Origin: Silene latifolia
Taxonomy: Eukaryota; Streptophyta; Magnoliopsida; Caryophyllales; Caryophyllaceae
Direction of reading: 5' to 3'
Assembly (NCBI RefSeq): GCF_048544455.1
Contig: NC_133534.1
Location: 120,862,269 to 120,926,268 of the forward strand
Length of the DNA: 64,000 nt
Shown: positions 46,745-58,195 of the stretch, one piece after another
Layout of the letters: each line of letters opens with the position of its first letter
How positions within the stretch are numbered: position 1 is the first letter of the stretch
The notes under the pieces: model-generated
Database searches by the model: none
Told to the model about the DNA's origin: nothing
Seen by the model: the letters and a program-made list of their open reading frames with translations, nothing else
Translations under genes and position numbers: made by a program

Positions 46745-46938
46745 AACCCTAGCAACCAACGACCTAGCCTAGTTTGACAACTAGCAACGGCCTCAACCCT
46801 TTTCAAGTCAAGTTCCTCAATGTGTTCTGATTTGAAATTGCATGTTTTATCGAGTCTAAGCTGCGGCACCTTGCCCGTTTCGAATGTCCTTTGATCTTTC
46901 AAAGGCAACGTCCATTTGCACTAAAACAACAAACCCCC

Positions 46939-47107
46939 TGAACTACGAGCATGGTTTGATTTCACCTCTTCAAGTGGATACGTAGGCAGTCCCTCTTATG
47001 CCTGGGGGATACAACCACAAAACCCAATTCAAATTCACAAAACATTTCGAACTACGATCATGGTTTGATTTCACCTCTTCGGGTGAATACGTAGGCAGTC
47101 CTTTCTT
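46939..47107 (+). repeat. duplicated stem-loop motif after pol in element F
   Basis: GAACTACGAGCATGGTTTG (about 46940) and GAACTACGATCATGGTTTG (about 47048) head two copies of an about 50-bp block ending TACGTAGGCAGTCC. Each can form a small hairpin (TTCACC..GGGTGAA; TTCAC..GTGGA with a G-U pair). The rest of 46745-47543 has no gene. Confidence 0.65.
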
Positions 47108-47604
47108 TCACAAGAAGGATACAACCATTCCCACAATAAAAAAAACATTACCCACATACAAAAAAATATCCCAAAAAAGGAAGAAAGGGAAAACCATTCC
47201 CTTTCCCACCAACATACAAAAATGAGCCTTTCTCCCTTTCCACAAAGTACCACTTTCCCAAGTGCAATTGTTTAGGACGATTCAAATCGAATTGCCTTCA
47301 CCAAATGGATGGAAGAAGCAAGTGTTCACAATTTTCGACACGGGCAATCCTCTTATATAATTAATAATGGGAGGGATTACAATTTCAACAACAAATAAAG
47401 CTCGACGAGTCTAAAATTTGTCAAAGCTAAGGTGTCAACTAACACACCTCACATAATAAAACTAGCACAAAACACACAACAACTAGCTAGTACAACATAA
47501 CAAAAACTCACAACAATAATACAACATAATAATAAAGTGGGTATGGTGATAATAATATAGTAGTAGAAACGATTATTGAGACTGGCACTTCTGTTAGAGA
47601 AAAT

Positions 47605-48864
47605 ATGGAGGATCACTTGGAGGATGATGCAATACCAACTTCAGGTATGGTTGCTTCGGCTACTGTTGGTCAATTACTTAATCTCACTGGATTATTAGAT
47701 CAGAATGTGGTGGTTGAGAATGCGCATAATGATTTGGCTACCGCTAGTACTATTCCATCGGATTCGGCTATCAATTCCCCTACAACATATTTGGGTATTG
47801 GTATCCCCAAAACTTGGAGTACTGTTGCTAAACCTAATCCTGGAATGAGTTTGTTTTATTGTGATAAAAGTGCAGCTGATCAGATGGTTAGTATTGAGGA
47901 GGATGATGTGTTAGATGAAATTAAGTTTTGGAAAAATACTCTTATGGGTAATTTCTTGGGTTCAAAACCAAAGATCCAACATGTGGATGAGTTTGTTTTG
48001 AAGAACTGGAATAACATCACTCGCCTAATTGTGCAATATTATAAGAAGGAGTGGTACAGTTTCAGGTTCTTCTCTGAGGCGGATATGAATGAAGTTCTGA
48101 AGGGTGGTCCCTGGGCAATGGGGTGGGGGAATCTTATCCTAAAGAAATGGTCACCTACTTTTTTCCGTGAAATGGATTCTGTCTGTGTTGTACCAGCCTG
48201 GGTTTTATTTCCTTATTTGGATCCCTTTATGTGGTCTGATAAGGTTCTTAGTAAGCTTGCTAGTGTTGTGGGCAAACCTCTATTTGCAGATTTACCCACG
48301 ACATATAAGTCTAAACTCTCCTTTGCCAGGGTTTTGGTTGAGGTGGATGTGGCAGGTGAGCTTCCCACAATTGTCACACTTACTTCTCCTTATCATGGTG
48401 AAACATCTCAGAGAGTTATCTATGAATGGCTGCCATATTACTGTCATTGCTGTAGGAAATTGGGTCATACAAAGGAGAAATGCAAATTCACAAAAATTAA
48501 CAATAGGCTTCAAGAGATTAAAGCTCAGAAGGTAGTTCAAGAATATAGACCACTTCAGAGGAATGATACTCATCACACAATTGATCACGACTCAGGAAGC
48601 CATGTGCTAGGCCACTCTCCTCCTAAGTTAGGGACTGAGTCCCCTACTGAGATAGTTGATTTGAGCTCAGAATGTCAGGGACTAGGCTCAATTCCTGTTT
48701 CAGTTGAGGACATTAGTCTGACTGAAGAGGGGCAGGAACTGGGAAATAAACAATTTGGGGTCTCTGTGAGAAATAATTATTCTGTTTTGCAGACTGAAGG
48801 GATTATAGAGGAAATCAGAACTGAGGTCCCTCAGCATGGGGAGCCTCCAGACCCAGACGAATGA
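47605..48864 (+). CDS. LINE ORF1: DUF4283-type RNA-binding protein
   Basis: A 419-residue intact frame. The middle (KPKIQHVDEFVLKNW, YKKEWYSFRFFSEADMNEVLKGGPW, LDPFMWSDKVLSKLASVVGKPLFAD) is the DUF4283 domain common in plant L1 ORF1. A zinc knuckle C-H-C-C-R-K-L-G-H-T-K-E-K-C (C-x2-C-x4-H-x4-C) is near residues 290-305. The C-terminal part is acidic and unstructured. It would bind the LINE transcript. Its TGA overlaps the ORF2 ATG (ATGA at 48861-48864), suggesting reinitiation of translation (inference). Confidence 0.87.
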   Translation: MEDHLEDDAIPTSGMVASATVGQLLNLTGLLDQNVVVENAHNDLATASTIPSDSAINSPTTYLGIGIPKTWSTVAKPNPGMSLFYCDKSAADQMVSIEEDDVLDEIKFWKNTLMGNFLGSKPKIQHVDEFVLKNWNNITRLIVQYYKKEWYSFRFFSEADMNEVLKGGPWAMGWGNLILKKWSPTFFREMDSVCVVPAWVLFPYLDPFMWSDKVLSKLASVVGKPLFADLPTTYKSKLSFARVLVEVDVAGELPTIVTLTSPYHGETSQRVIYEWLPYYCHCCRKLGHTKEKCKFTKINNRLQEIKAQKVVQEYRPLQRNDTHHTIDHDSGSHVLGHSPPKLGTESPTEIVDLSSECQGLGSIPVSVEDISLTEEGQELGNKQFGVSVRNNYSVLQTEGIIEEIRTEVPQHGEPPDPDE

Positions 48865-51800
48865 TAATTTCTTCTTGGAACATAAGGGGTCTTAATGATC
48901 CAATAAAACAACAGGAAATTAAGGGTTACTTAATTAAAAATAAAGTGGAAGTGTTTGGACTTCTGGAAACTAGAGTGAAGATTAATAATTCTGCTGCTAT
49001 TATTAGGAATTTCCCTTTCTATTCTGTTATCAATAATTATTCTCACCATTACAATGGTAGAATTTGGGTGTTTTTGGATACTAGGAAAATTACTCTACTT
49101 AATTCTAGATTTCATGATCATCTTATTCATCTGCCTCTTCCGCATCATTCCTCCAACCCGGTTATCTATGTTACAATGATATATGGTAGTAATGATGGTA
49201 GTCATAGAGACAGGTTATGGGAGGAGCTCAGAAGTGTGGCGGGTACTGTAACTAATTGGATTGTGCTTGGGGATTTCAACATTGTCAGGGGATTGGAGGA
49301 AAGAATTGGTCCAAATCATCCTTCTATTACTGAAATCATGGCTTTCAATCAATGCTTATTAGATATCTCTCTCGATGATGCTCATAATTTTGGTTTAGAG
49401 CACACTTGGACTAACAAAAGGGAACCTACTGCTAGAATTTGGTCTCGGCTAGATAGAGTTCTTCTTAACTCTGACTGGTTGATTCAATTTCCTACCACTA
49501 ATGTTCAGGTTCTTCCATCTGGTATTTCTGATCATTCCCCCTTATTAGTGGAGGTGACGAATGGTTACAAAATAAGGAGGCAGTTCAGCTACTTCAATTA
49601 TTGGGAGGATCATAAGGATTATAGAGCTTCTGTCACTGCAGCATGGGATGTCTCTGTCAAAGGAAATCATATTTTCAAGCTCTTTACTAAATTAAAAAAT
49701 GTAAGGAGTAATCTGATCTCTTTGCATAAGAACCATTATACTGGTATTTCTCAGAAAGTCATTGTAGCTAGGAAGGATTTGGAGACTAGTCAACGAATGC
49801 TACATGACTCTCCTTTGGACCCTGTTCTTCTGGAGCAGGAGAAAGGGTTATTGGCAAGGTATTTAATACTTCGAAATACTGAAAGAAGTTGTCTTCTTCA
49901 ACGGGCTAAGATTCAGGATATCAAGTTCAAGGATGCTCCTACTAGTTATTTTTTCTCACGAATAGCTGCCAGGAAGCATGGTAATGATGCTTTTGTGGAG
50001 TACTATACATGCCTATTGCGGTAGAGGAAAATCACTACTAGTTTGGACACTGTGCTACTAGATGATGGACCAAGAGTTCCTTAATCCTCTTGGGGATCCC
50101 TGTGCAAAGAGATAGATGATGCTGAGATAAAATCTGCTCTCTTTTCTATGGATTCCAATAAGAGCCCAGGTCAGGATGGGTTTTCAGTCCAATTCTTTAA
50201 AACTACTTAGAGTATTTTTCAGAAAGATTTATGTGCAGCTGTTAAGGATTTCTTTAGGAAAGGTGTAATGCCAAAACAAGCTAACACAACAATGCTGGCT
50301 TTAATTCCTAAAAAATCAGTGGTGTCAACAGTAATGGATTATAGACCTATTGCATGCTGTATAGTTTTCTACAAGCCTATTAGCAAAATCATTTGTTCAA
50401 GATTGAAAACTGTGTTGCCTGGGATTATTGGGAAGGAACAAGGGGCCTTTGTTAAAGGAAGGAGTATATTTGAGAAAATTATGCTTACTCAGTCTTTGGT
50501 TAAAGGGTATGGGCAGCAAGGCATCTCTCCTAGATGTATGATAAAAGTTGATATAAAGAAGGCCTTTGACTCCCTGTAATGGTCCTTCATTGATCAGATG
50601 CTTCAAGTTTATAAATTCCCACCTCAGTTTCAGAAATGGATAATGGATTGTGTCACTTCAACTTGGTTTAGCATTAAAGTGAATGGGGATACTACTGGCT
50701 TCTTCAAGGGAGAGTGTGGTTTGAGGCAAGGAGAACCTCTATCTCCTTTCCTCTTTGTGATGAGTATGGAAATTCTTTCAAGGCTGTTAAGGAAGATTCA
50801 CAGGCATCATCAAGTTTCTTTTCACCCTAAGTGTGGGAAGTTGAATTTAAATCACCTAATATTTGCGGATGATTTGATGCTTTTTGTTAGGGAAGATGTT
50901 CCTTCTGTTCAAGCTGTGACCAAGACTTTGAATTTATTTGCCAGTCTATCTGGTTTGCAGGCAAACCCAGATAAGACCAACATTTATATGGGAGGAGTTA
51001 GGGAGGAGGTCAAACAAGCTATTTTGAGGGCTACTCAGTATGTGGAAGGAGAGTTCCCATTTCGATATCTTGGTGTTCCTTTGAATGAAGGGAAACTAAA
51101 CAAAGGCATGTTTGCTGACTTACTGAGTAAAGTGCAGAAATGTTTGCATAATTGGGCCAATCAGAAAATATCTTATGCTGGGAAAATAAGTTTGATTAAC
51201 ATTGTTATTTTTGGATTAGAGCAGTTCTGGTGCTTTACTTTACTGATTCCAAAAGGCGTCATCAAGCTTATTACTAAATTTTGTAGGCATTTCTTGTGGG
51301 GATCAGATGAGGGGCATAGGAAGTTAATTATGAAGAGCTGGGCTTCCTGCTGTGTACCACATGCAGAAGGGGGTTTTAATATTAAGGAGGTCCTGGCTTG
51401 GAACAAGTGTATATTATGCAAAATGGATATGGCTTATTGATACACACTCTGATAGCTTGTCGGTTAACTGGAATCAGACTTATAATATCAAGTCTGGTGA
51501 TTTCTGGACTATGGCTCCTAAGAACTTTCATTCTGAGAGTTGCAAAAGTTTACTAAAAGTCAGAAATGAACTTGTGGCTAAGATAGGTGGTGTAGCTACT
51601 GCACGGGCCTTCTTATTGGACTGTATTGCAGAGGGGAAACTGCAGCTTCATAGGGTGTATGACTTCCTTAGAGATCCTGGCAGGAGGATTAGTTGGGCAC
51701 GGGTAGTTTGGAATAAGGCTGCGTTACCTAAACATAGTTTTCTGGTTGTACTTGTTATGCAACGTAAACTGGCAACTATAGATCAGGTAATGCACAGAGG

Positions 51801-52188
51801 GATGCATTTAGTGAATCGATGTGTCCTCTGTAAAGCAGCTAATGAAGACCACGCTCATCTTTTCTTTCAGTGTAGTTATTCTAGCAACATTTGGCAGAAT
51901 TTGCTAGAATGGATGGGAATGCGAGGAAGATCAATGAAACTTAAGACTGAATTGCATTGGCTTGCTAATAGGCGACACAGGAAGCATTGGAAAGCTCTTA
52001 GGATTTCCAGTTGTTTAAATGCTTTGACTCATAGCTTAGGGGAAGAACGCAATTCTAGGATTTTCAACAATTTGGAGCATGAAGCGGCTTATATTATTAG
52101 GCGAGTCCAGTTTTTAGTAAGTGTAAAGTTATTACATGTAACTCCTCCGTCTTATGAAGAGGAGATATTGTGTAGTCTCAATAATTGA
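48861..52188 (+). pseudogene. LINE ORF2: endonuclease, reverse transcriptase, zf-RVT, with stops and a frameshift
   Basis: An AP-type endonuclease (W-N-I-R-G, L-L-E-T-R, G-D-F-N, SDHSPLL) is followed by reverse transcriptase (DYRPIACC, G-A-F-V-K-G-R-S, KAFDSL, FADDLMLF) and, after a frame change near 51430, a zinc-binding RVT domain (W-N-K-A-A-L-P-K-H-S-F, RCVLC..A-H-L-F-F-Q-C). In-frame stops occur at 50022-50024 and 50577-50579, with two more between them in the same frame. The full length is normal for plant L1. The copy is dead but not old enough to lose its target duplication. Confidence 0.9.
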
Positions 52189-52310
52189 GGATTGTAACTC
52201 GCTATTGGTTCTCTTTTGTAAGATTGGCCTACTTATTCCCTCCTATGGATGAATAAAATTAGGCTTGCTTTTCTTGCAAAAAAAAATAATAAAGTGGGTA
52301 ATGGAGGTCT

Positions 52311-53834
52311 TCACTCTTCCATTCTACCCTTGCCTTTTCCTTCGGGGTACATCTTTCCCTTACTCTTCTTGTTGGCCCGCCTAGCATGGATTTCCTCCTC
52401 GGAGCGGATCCTCAACGGATCTAAGACGGCGATGGCCTCCGGTCTAGCACAAGACCCCATATTTGACCCAAGACGTGCCAATGCATGGCCCACCATATTC
52501 TTGGGGCCGGAACTCCTCCTTTTCGGTGGTCTCATCACATCGGGAGTAACACCATCAACATACTCCTCAAACAAGGCGCGGTTGGCCTTGCCAACCTCTC
52601 GGTACTTCAAGTCAACAACCTCGTCCTTACGAAATTTGGATCTCTCTTCCAAGGACGGAGCTTGTGACCATTTGACATAAGCGGGAGTCACCCATGTCGC
52701 GGCAACGGGGTTTGGTACCTCCCAAAGCGGCCGAGCGGCCCACCACCTTTCAAAGAACTCCACAAGCTCGGAGTTCCGGAAAATATTCTCTTGGACAAGA
52801 GTATCTTGAGCGGGCACCTTTTGTTGACGCCCCATTTACCTCATGAGCCTTTCGGGATATATGAAGGAAACAACCTTCAAGCCCACTACCATCAAAGAAC
52901 GAGGACTAGCACCCGAAGTGGGCAACCCCGTGAAGGACCTCAAGTGCCACCATGGCACCACCCAACGGATATGAGGACCACCCTCCTCCGCCAATCTTGC
53001 GGCCCAATAGGCCTCGGTGGAAGCAAAACTATCCGGGTACAACTTCTTCCTAATAGTAAGGTGACGGAAGGAGTAAGAAGAAGGATTAATCGGAGGCACC
53101 ACATACCTTAGCCTCTCCAATAGCCACACTTGGAGGATCCTCGGGGATCCGAAAGAGGGAGCTTCTCCACAAGAGCCTTCCTTGTCCAAAGCTTGGATAA
53201 TCTCCCCAAGCACCAACCATGATGGATCTCTACCATGCTCCATTTGCTCAATCACATGGATAAGGGTCATGCTACCATAGCATCTTGGCCCCTCCTTCTT
53301 CAAGACATAAACAAAGAGGTACACATGGACAAGGCAAAATGCAAGAGCCCTTCTCTTAGCCACCTCCGAGACATTAACATCTAATCGGTTTGAAAAGATG
53401 TTGATAAGAGCCAACATATCCACACCATGTAAAGCAAGAAGAAAGTTGATTTGGCTTGTTGATAAGCCCAACATGGAACGGAATCTTTCCTTGTAGCACA
53501 ACCGAGTCGGAGGAAGCACCGGAGCAGAACCAGACCACCCACCAATGGCTCCAACTTCTTCGGCAATAGGACAAAGCTCACCTTTTGGGAAAATGAAAAC
53601 ATGGTGTTTCGAATCCCAAAACCGAGAACATGCTTCAAGAAACGAAGGTTGCACCTTGACTTGACGAAGCACCAACAATTGACCAACTCCCATGCAAGCG
53701 AGTTGATCATTTTCGGGAGGCGACAAATTCCGGCACCATTGTCGCAATGCGCTCTCAAAAGCATCCATGAAATATTTTTGTGGAAGAAGAAGAGGTTTTG
53801 TAGAGATGATTTTGTGTTTCGGATGATGAAACAA
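52311..53834 (-). pseudogene. reverse-strand plant-mobile-domain-like ORF of element F
   Basis: On the minus strand from the ATG at 53834 an open frame runs through one stop at 52836-52838 to 52311. The sequence (W-C-R-N-L-S-P-P-E-N-D, W-L-L-E-R-L-R-Y-V, PERLMR then M-G-R-Q-Q-K-V-P after the stop) resembles the plant mobile domain, where E-R-V-L-R-Q-F-G is a usual motif. The stop would be a Gln codon changed by C-to-T. Extra ORFs on the reverse strand between pol and the 3' LTR are known in Tat-lineage elements. The C-terminal part is basic with K/R/G runs. LINE G inserted just downstream of it. Confidence 0.75.
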
Positions 53835-54800
53835 TGAAGTGCAAACGTCCCTATTTATACAAAATGATCAGCGCATTTTTTTAGAAAAAGAGGAGAGCCG
53901 GCTTCCATCGCTAGGCTGCTCGCGCCTCTTTGAGGCTTCTCCAGGATTCCCGCTGTTGACTTGTCTCTTTCAACATGTGTTTTCTCCTGACACATCAAAC
54001 CTCCCGCCAGGAAGCTCACGCCTCTTCGGGATAATCCGGGACATTTTGTGTTTCCTCACACTCACATTTCCTCGTTTTCGCGTTTTACGAAATACGACAC
54101 GGTTTCCATGACGCAGCTTTAAACATACAGATTTTTCTTTCTTTTTTTAAGGGGGGAAGGGCTAGTCGCCCCGATCCGCAATGGATCGTTTCCACGTCAG
54201 TCGAAATTCCAAAAAATTTTCGCTTTTTCGCAATTTTCCATCAAAAATCAAAATCGAAGATTGATAACACAACATCAATTTTCCTCAAAAATTCAAGCAC
54301 TCACAAATTCGAGTCTTGACCTCAAAAATCAAATATACTCGCAAAAATCCTTTTCTAAAATTCTTTTCTGACGGTTTGAGGTTGAATTTTTCGAGTCAAC
54401 TTCAATAATTTCGACGCAAATTAATTCACGACACGAGTTAATTGCTCTAAATTTCAAATCATTCCCTTTGAATTCCGAACGTGACGACTTGTCACGGAAT
54501 TTTCAAAATTCATTTCAAAATTTCAATTTTAACTTCAAGTCATCTTGGTTAATTTTGATCTTCAAACAAATGCTTTACGTGTTTTCAATCAAAATGCTTC
54601 TACGTGTCTGCATTTTCGCGTATGTGCTATCTGTTGCTTGTTTTCTACACTAACGATGCAGGAACTGGTGCAAAGCAAAAGGAGAATCAAACAGCCGACA
54701 TCGCTCCTCCGAAACACAACACAAAAAAGCCAAAAATCGCAAAATAAACCATAGTCCAAAAACACATATATACAAACCGCCTTACGTAAAATACATCGAA
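53835..54800. other. non-coding part of element F upstream of the reverse ORF
   Basis: No gene is supported. The region holds GCTCGCGCC-type motifs near 53918 and 54007 and a G-run (54152-54165). A hairpin CGATCC-GCAAT-GGATCG is at about 54172-54188. It could contain the promoter of the reverse-strand ORF (inference). Confidence 0.4.
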
Positions 54801-55021
54801 AAACGTCTATCATACAGACACTGACCTAAAACAACGTCTATCATACACACTGACCTAAAACAAACGTCTATCATACAGACACTAACCTAAAACAAACGTC
54901 TATCATACAGACACTAACCTAAAACAAACGTCTATCATAAAGAGACTGGCCTAAAACAAACGTCTGTCATATAGACACTGGCCTAAAACAAACGTCTATC
55001 ATACAGACACTGGCGTAAGAC
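54801..55021 (+). repeat. 32-bp tandem repeat, seven copies, element F
   Basis: Units start AACGTCTATCATACAGACAC and end CCTAAAAC. Each has a GTCT...AGAC stem. Copy two is 29 bp. Copies differ by a few substitutions. Confidence 0.85.
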
Positions 55022-56592
55022 AACGAACTGGGGGCTATCTGCCACCTACCGAACTAAGCACTCCCTACCCTTCCGATCAGAAAAGAAAGGGAGCAACATA
55101 GGGAACAAGGGAGCAAAAACGGAAGCAGAGGTGATTATCATTATGGTAATACCCCGTTCCTGCTCCACGACAAAAAAGAAGACAGTGCCTTGGAGACTTT
55201 GGATGATGAGGCGGCCAAGAACCATGATGCGATGCACCACTCTGATACTGAACCCCACTCATCCGCCACCCTGTCTATGAGCCACAACGAAAAGGACAAG
55301 CCGGGCATATCAGCCGCCTCTCCTCCTCTACGGAAGCATCTTCCACCACCGCCTCGAATACGGCAGCCTCCTCGGCCGCTACAGCCCCTCCAGGATCGAC
55401 TTCCTCCTCCAAAGCCTCAATACGGACCCCATAGGTCCCAGAGGATACCCTGCGTTCAAAAAACAACAACAAACAAAAAACATCATCCGGAATTTCGGCA
55501 TTACGACGGCATGAAATGGATAAATCCATAAAAAAACACAACCTGCAATGCAAAACAAGGGCAATCCCGCCCAAAGTCCAACCAAACAAAACCATTCACA
55601 AAAAAACAAACACAAAAACGACTCACCTCTCTTTTCAAGCAAAAGACGAGTCAAAATCACAAAAACGGCATTTCAAGACCCATACAAGGTCCGCCTACAA
55701 ACCAAAATACATTCCCGACACAATGGGGTATTTTTCTACGGCTCAAAAAGGCAATTCATACGCTAATTTGAGCCCAAACCGGTAAAAATTCGAAAACGGC
55801 CGCAAAAAGGCAAACGTGATTTTATCACGCCTCAAAACGACCTAAATTACAAATATGGTCCATTTCAAGGCAAACTGACTCAATACAAGCCCAAACAGGC
55901 GCTTATTTGGTCAGACGAAAGACCGTCACAAAGGGCAAAAATCCAATTTTGCCCACAAATATCCAACGAAGGTCCATAAATGGCGAATACGGGTTTTCCC
56001 AACTACAATGCAACCTAGTGGGACCCACTAGCCAACAAATAAACTTGGCATTGTAAAATGAGACGGTTTCTCGCCTCACTCACGTTTTTCGAGCATAGGG
56101 AGCGGGAATGGGGACCAAAATGCAAACTAAAAGCACCCCTATACTCCTAAACAGGTTTCTAACCTAATGCAAGCATCAATTTCACTCGAAATAGGCTCAA
56201 TCAAAAACGCCCAATTCGATTTTCAGGGTAAAATTCGCCGTAATTCAATCAAGCTAAAGATCAACAAATTTGAATCGATTCAAGAGGAAATACTTACCTT
56301 GAGATGACATTGTTGATAGTGGCACGAGTAGAAGCTAGCAAAGGTCCTTCAAATGGCGATTTTTGCGGTTTTTTGTGTCGAAAGGAAGAAGATGAAGTGA
56401 GGTTGATATGCGGACCAACCTCGCGTCTTTTACAGAAAAATAGGAAGCCCCTTTGGTTCGCCAGGTGGCTCGCGCCTAAACCAGGCCTCCCCTTTGCTCT
56501 TTCAGCGGATTTTGGGCTATAGCCCAATTTCCCGTGATAAACTTCAAGTTTTCATTCGACGATATATAAGGTCGTCATTTTTATCGAAAACA
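55022..56592. other. non-coding 3' region of element F
   Basis: I see no gene. An open stretch on both strands at 55190-55595 has a Pro-rich plus-strand and an Ala/Glu-rich minus-strand reading; neither is recognisable. A GGCTCGCGCC motif is at 56467-56476. Confidence 0.4.
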
Positions 56593-57188
56593 AATAGTGA
56601 AAACTTAGATTCACTATTTTCGAAAGTTTTAAACGACGACACATAAATCGTCCCTCCAATCGAATAGTGAAAATTTAAATTCACTATTTTCGAAAATTTT
56701 CAAGCAAACGACGATCAAAACCGCCAATTTCAAAAATAATGGTGAAATCAAAATTCACCATTACCCTTCAACCATTTCAAAAAAATAATAATAGCGAAAA
56801 TTCAAAACCGCTATTTCTCCAAATTTTAGGCGACGGCAATTAAAACCGTCATTTTCAAGATAATAGTTGGGAATTGAATTCCACTATTCTTATCCAATGT
56901 CAACGACGGCACATAAACCGTCACTTCAATTAATAGTGAAGATTCCAAATTCACTATTTCCATCAAATGTCAACGGCGGCACATAAACCGCCACTTCAAT
57001 TAATAGTGAAGATTCCAAATTCACTATTTCCATCAAATGTCAACGGCGGCATATAAACCGTCACTTCAAAACGCAATAGCAAACTCAAATTTGCTATTTT
57101 CCTTCAAAATTAAAACAAACGGCGATCAAATCCGCCACTTCAAGTTCAAAGAAGAACGACGAATGGTGAAGATGCCAAATTCACTATT
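56593..57188 (+). repeat. array of nine covarying hairpins, element F
   Basis: Nine palindromes of the form AATAGTGAA...TTCACTATT start at 56593, 56663, 56738, 56790, 56862, 56932, 57002, 57075 and 57162. GC-rich inverted repeats (GACGG..CCGTC or GGCGG..CCGCC) lie between most of them. Several copies change both sides of the stem together. Confidence 0.85.
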
Positions 57189-57351
57189 CTTTCAAATACC
57201 AGCAGGGGGCTTCCTCGTGGAACCCGCTCATTCAAAAAACATTGATAGTGAAAATCTATACTCAATATTCCCGCAGCGGCAAGAGTTCGCTACTTTCAAA
57301 ACAAGCCCATTCGACGCGGCTACTCCCATTGTCCATTAACCGACCGTACCC

Positions 57352-57940
57352 ATGGCTGGCGAGCCTTTGTCCGCAACCTTTCAAGGACAGATCCCGAAGA
57401 TTCCTTGGGTACACTTCCTTTCAATGGCTGGCGAGCCTTTGTCTACAATCCTCCAAGGACAGATCCCGAAGATGCCTCGGGTACATTTCCTTACCATTGG
57501 CTGGCGAGCCTTTGTCCGCAACCTTTCAAGGACAGATCCCAAAGATGCCTCGGGTACATTTCCTTGTCGTGGCTGACGAGCCTTTGTCCGCAACCTTTCA
57601 ATGACAGATCCCGAAGATGCCTCGGGTACATTTCCTTGTCGTGGCTGGCGAGCCTTTGTCCGCAACCTTTCAAGGACAGATCCCGATGATGCCTCGGGTA
57701 CATTTCCTTACAATGGCTGGCGAGCCTTTCTCTGCAACTTTCCAAGGGCAGATCCCGAAGATGCCTCGGGTACATTTCCTTGTCTTGGCTGGCAAGCCTT
57801 TGCCCGCAATCCTCCAAGGACAGATCCCGAAGATGCCTCGGGTACATTTCCTTACCATCAGCTGGCGAGCCTTTGTCCGCAAACATGCGAAGACATATCC
57901 GAAGATGCCTCAGGCATGACTTCTTCTTATGGCTGGCGAG
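57352..57940 (+). repeat. 72-bp tandem repeat, about eight copies, element F
   Basis: Units begin TGGCTGGCGAGCCTTTGTCC and start at 57352, 57424, 57496, 57568, 57640, 57712, 57784 and 57856, with a partial copy at 57927. Because 72 is a multiple of three, open frames run through the array on both strands. The short flanks 57189-57351 and 57941-58183 have no gene. Confidence 0.9.
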
Positions 57941-58183
57941 CCTTTGTACGTAGTCTAACGGACTTTAAACGACCCGCACGGATAGTCGACAGACTCTTAA
58001 CTGTTCCCGACGATAGGTCCTTGGCTCGTACCCTGGAGTCACCTTGGCGTTGCCCTTCCCGACGGCAGGTCCTTGGCCCGAATTCTTTCGAGCCGCCTCG
58101 ACGTCGCTTGGGTCTACATGTTGTAATCTTCGATTGACCTGGGGGGCTCTACTTTGACTTTTGCCCTGTCCAAGCCTCAGTCA

Positions 58184-58195
58184 AAGTGGGGGCTC
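58184..58195 (+). promoter_or_regulatory. polypurine tract of element F
   Basis: AAAGTGGGGGCTC sits directly before the 3' LTR start TGTAGATACCC, the plus-strand primer form used in Tat-type elements. Confidence 0.8.

Larger units (their letters stand above)
47544..52284 (+). mobile_element. L1-type LINE G, 4.7 kb, inserted in element F
   Basis: The 16-bp target duplication AATAATAAAGTGGGTA is at 47528-47543 and 52285-52300. The 3' end is A-rich (52278-52286) after the last ORF. Only about 60 bp of 5' UTR remain. ORF1 and ORF2 are in order and overlap by ATGA. It is transcribed in the same direction as element F. Removing it reconnects F's 3' region. Confidence 0.93.

Noticed and set aside
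52311..53834. Host plant-mobile-domain gene captured or in place
   Set aside because: It lies within element F between integrase and 3' LTR, inside the ATTTG-flanked unit, and antisense ORFs are known for this lineage. A host gene is unlikely, though older capture remains possible.
55190..55595. Pro-rich plus-strand or Ala/Glu-rich minus-strand protein
   Set aside because: Neither frame has a recognisable domain or conserved start, and both come from the same GC-rich stretch. Left as non-coding.
56593..57188. CRISPR-like array
   Set aside because: This is plant nuclear DNA; units are hairpins without unique spacers of constant length.
57491..57886. Minus-strand ORF through the 72-bp repeats as a coding gene
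   Set aside because: A unit length divisible by three opens frames on both strands; nothing favours this strand.
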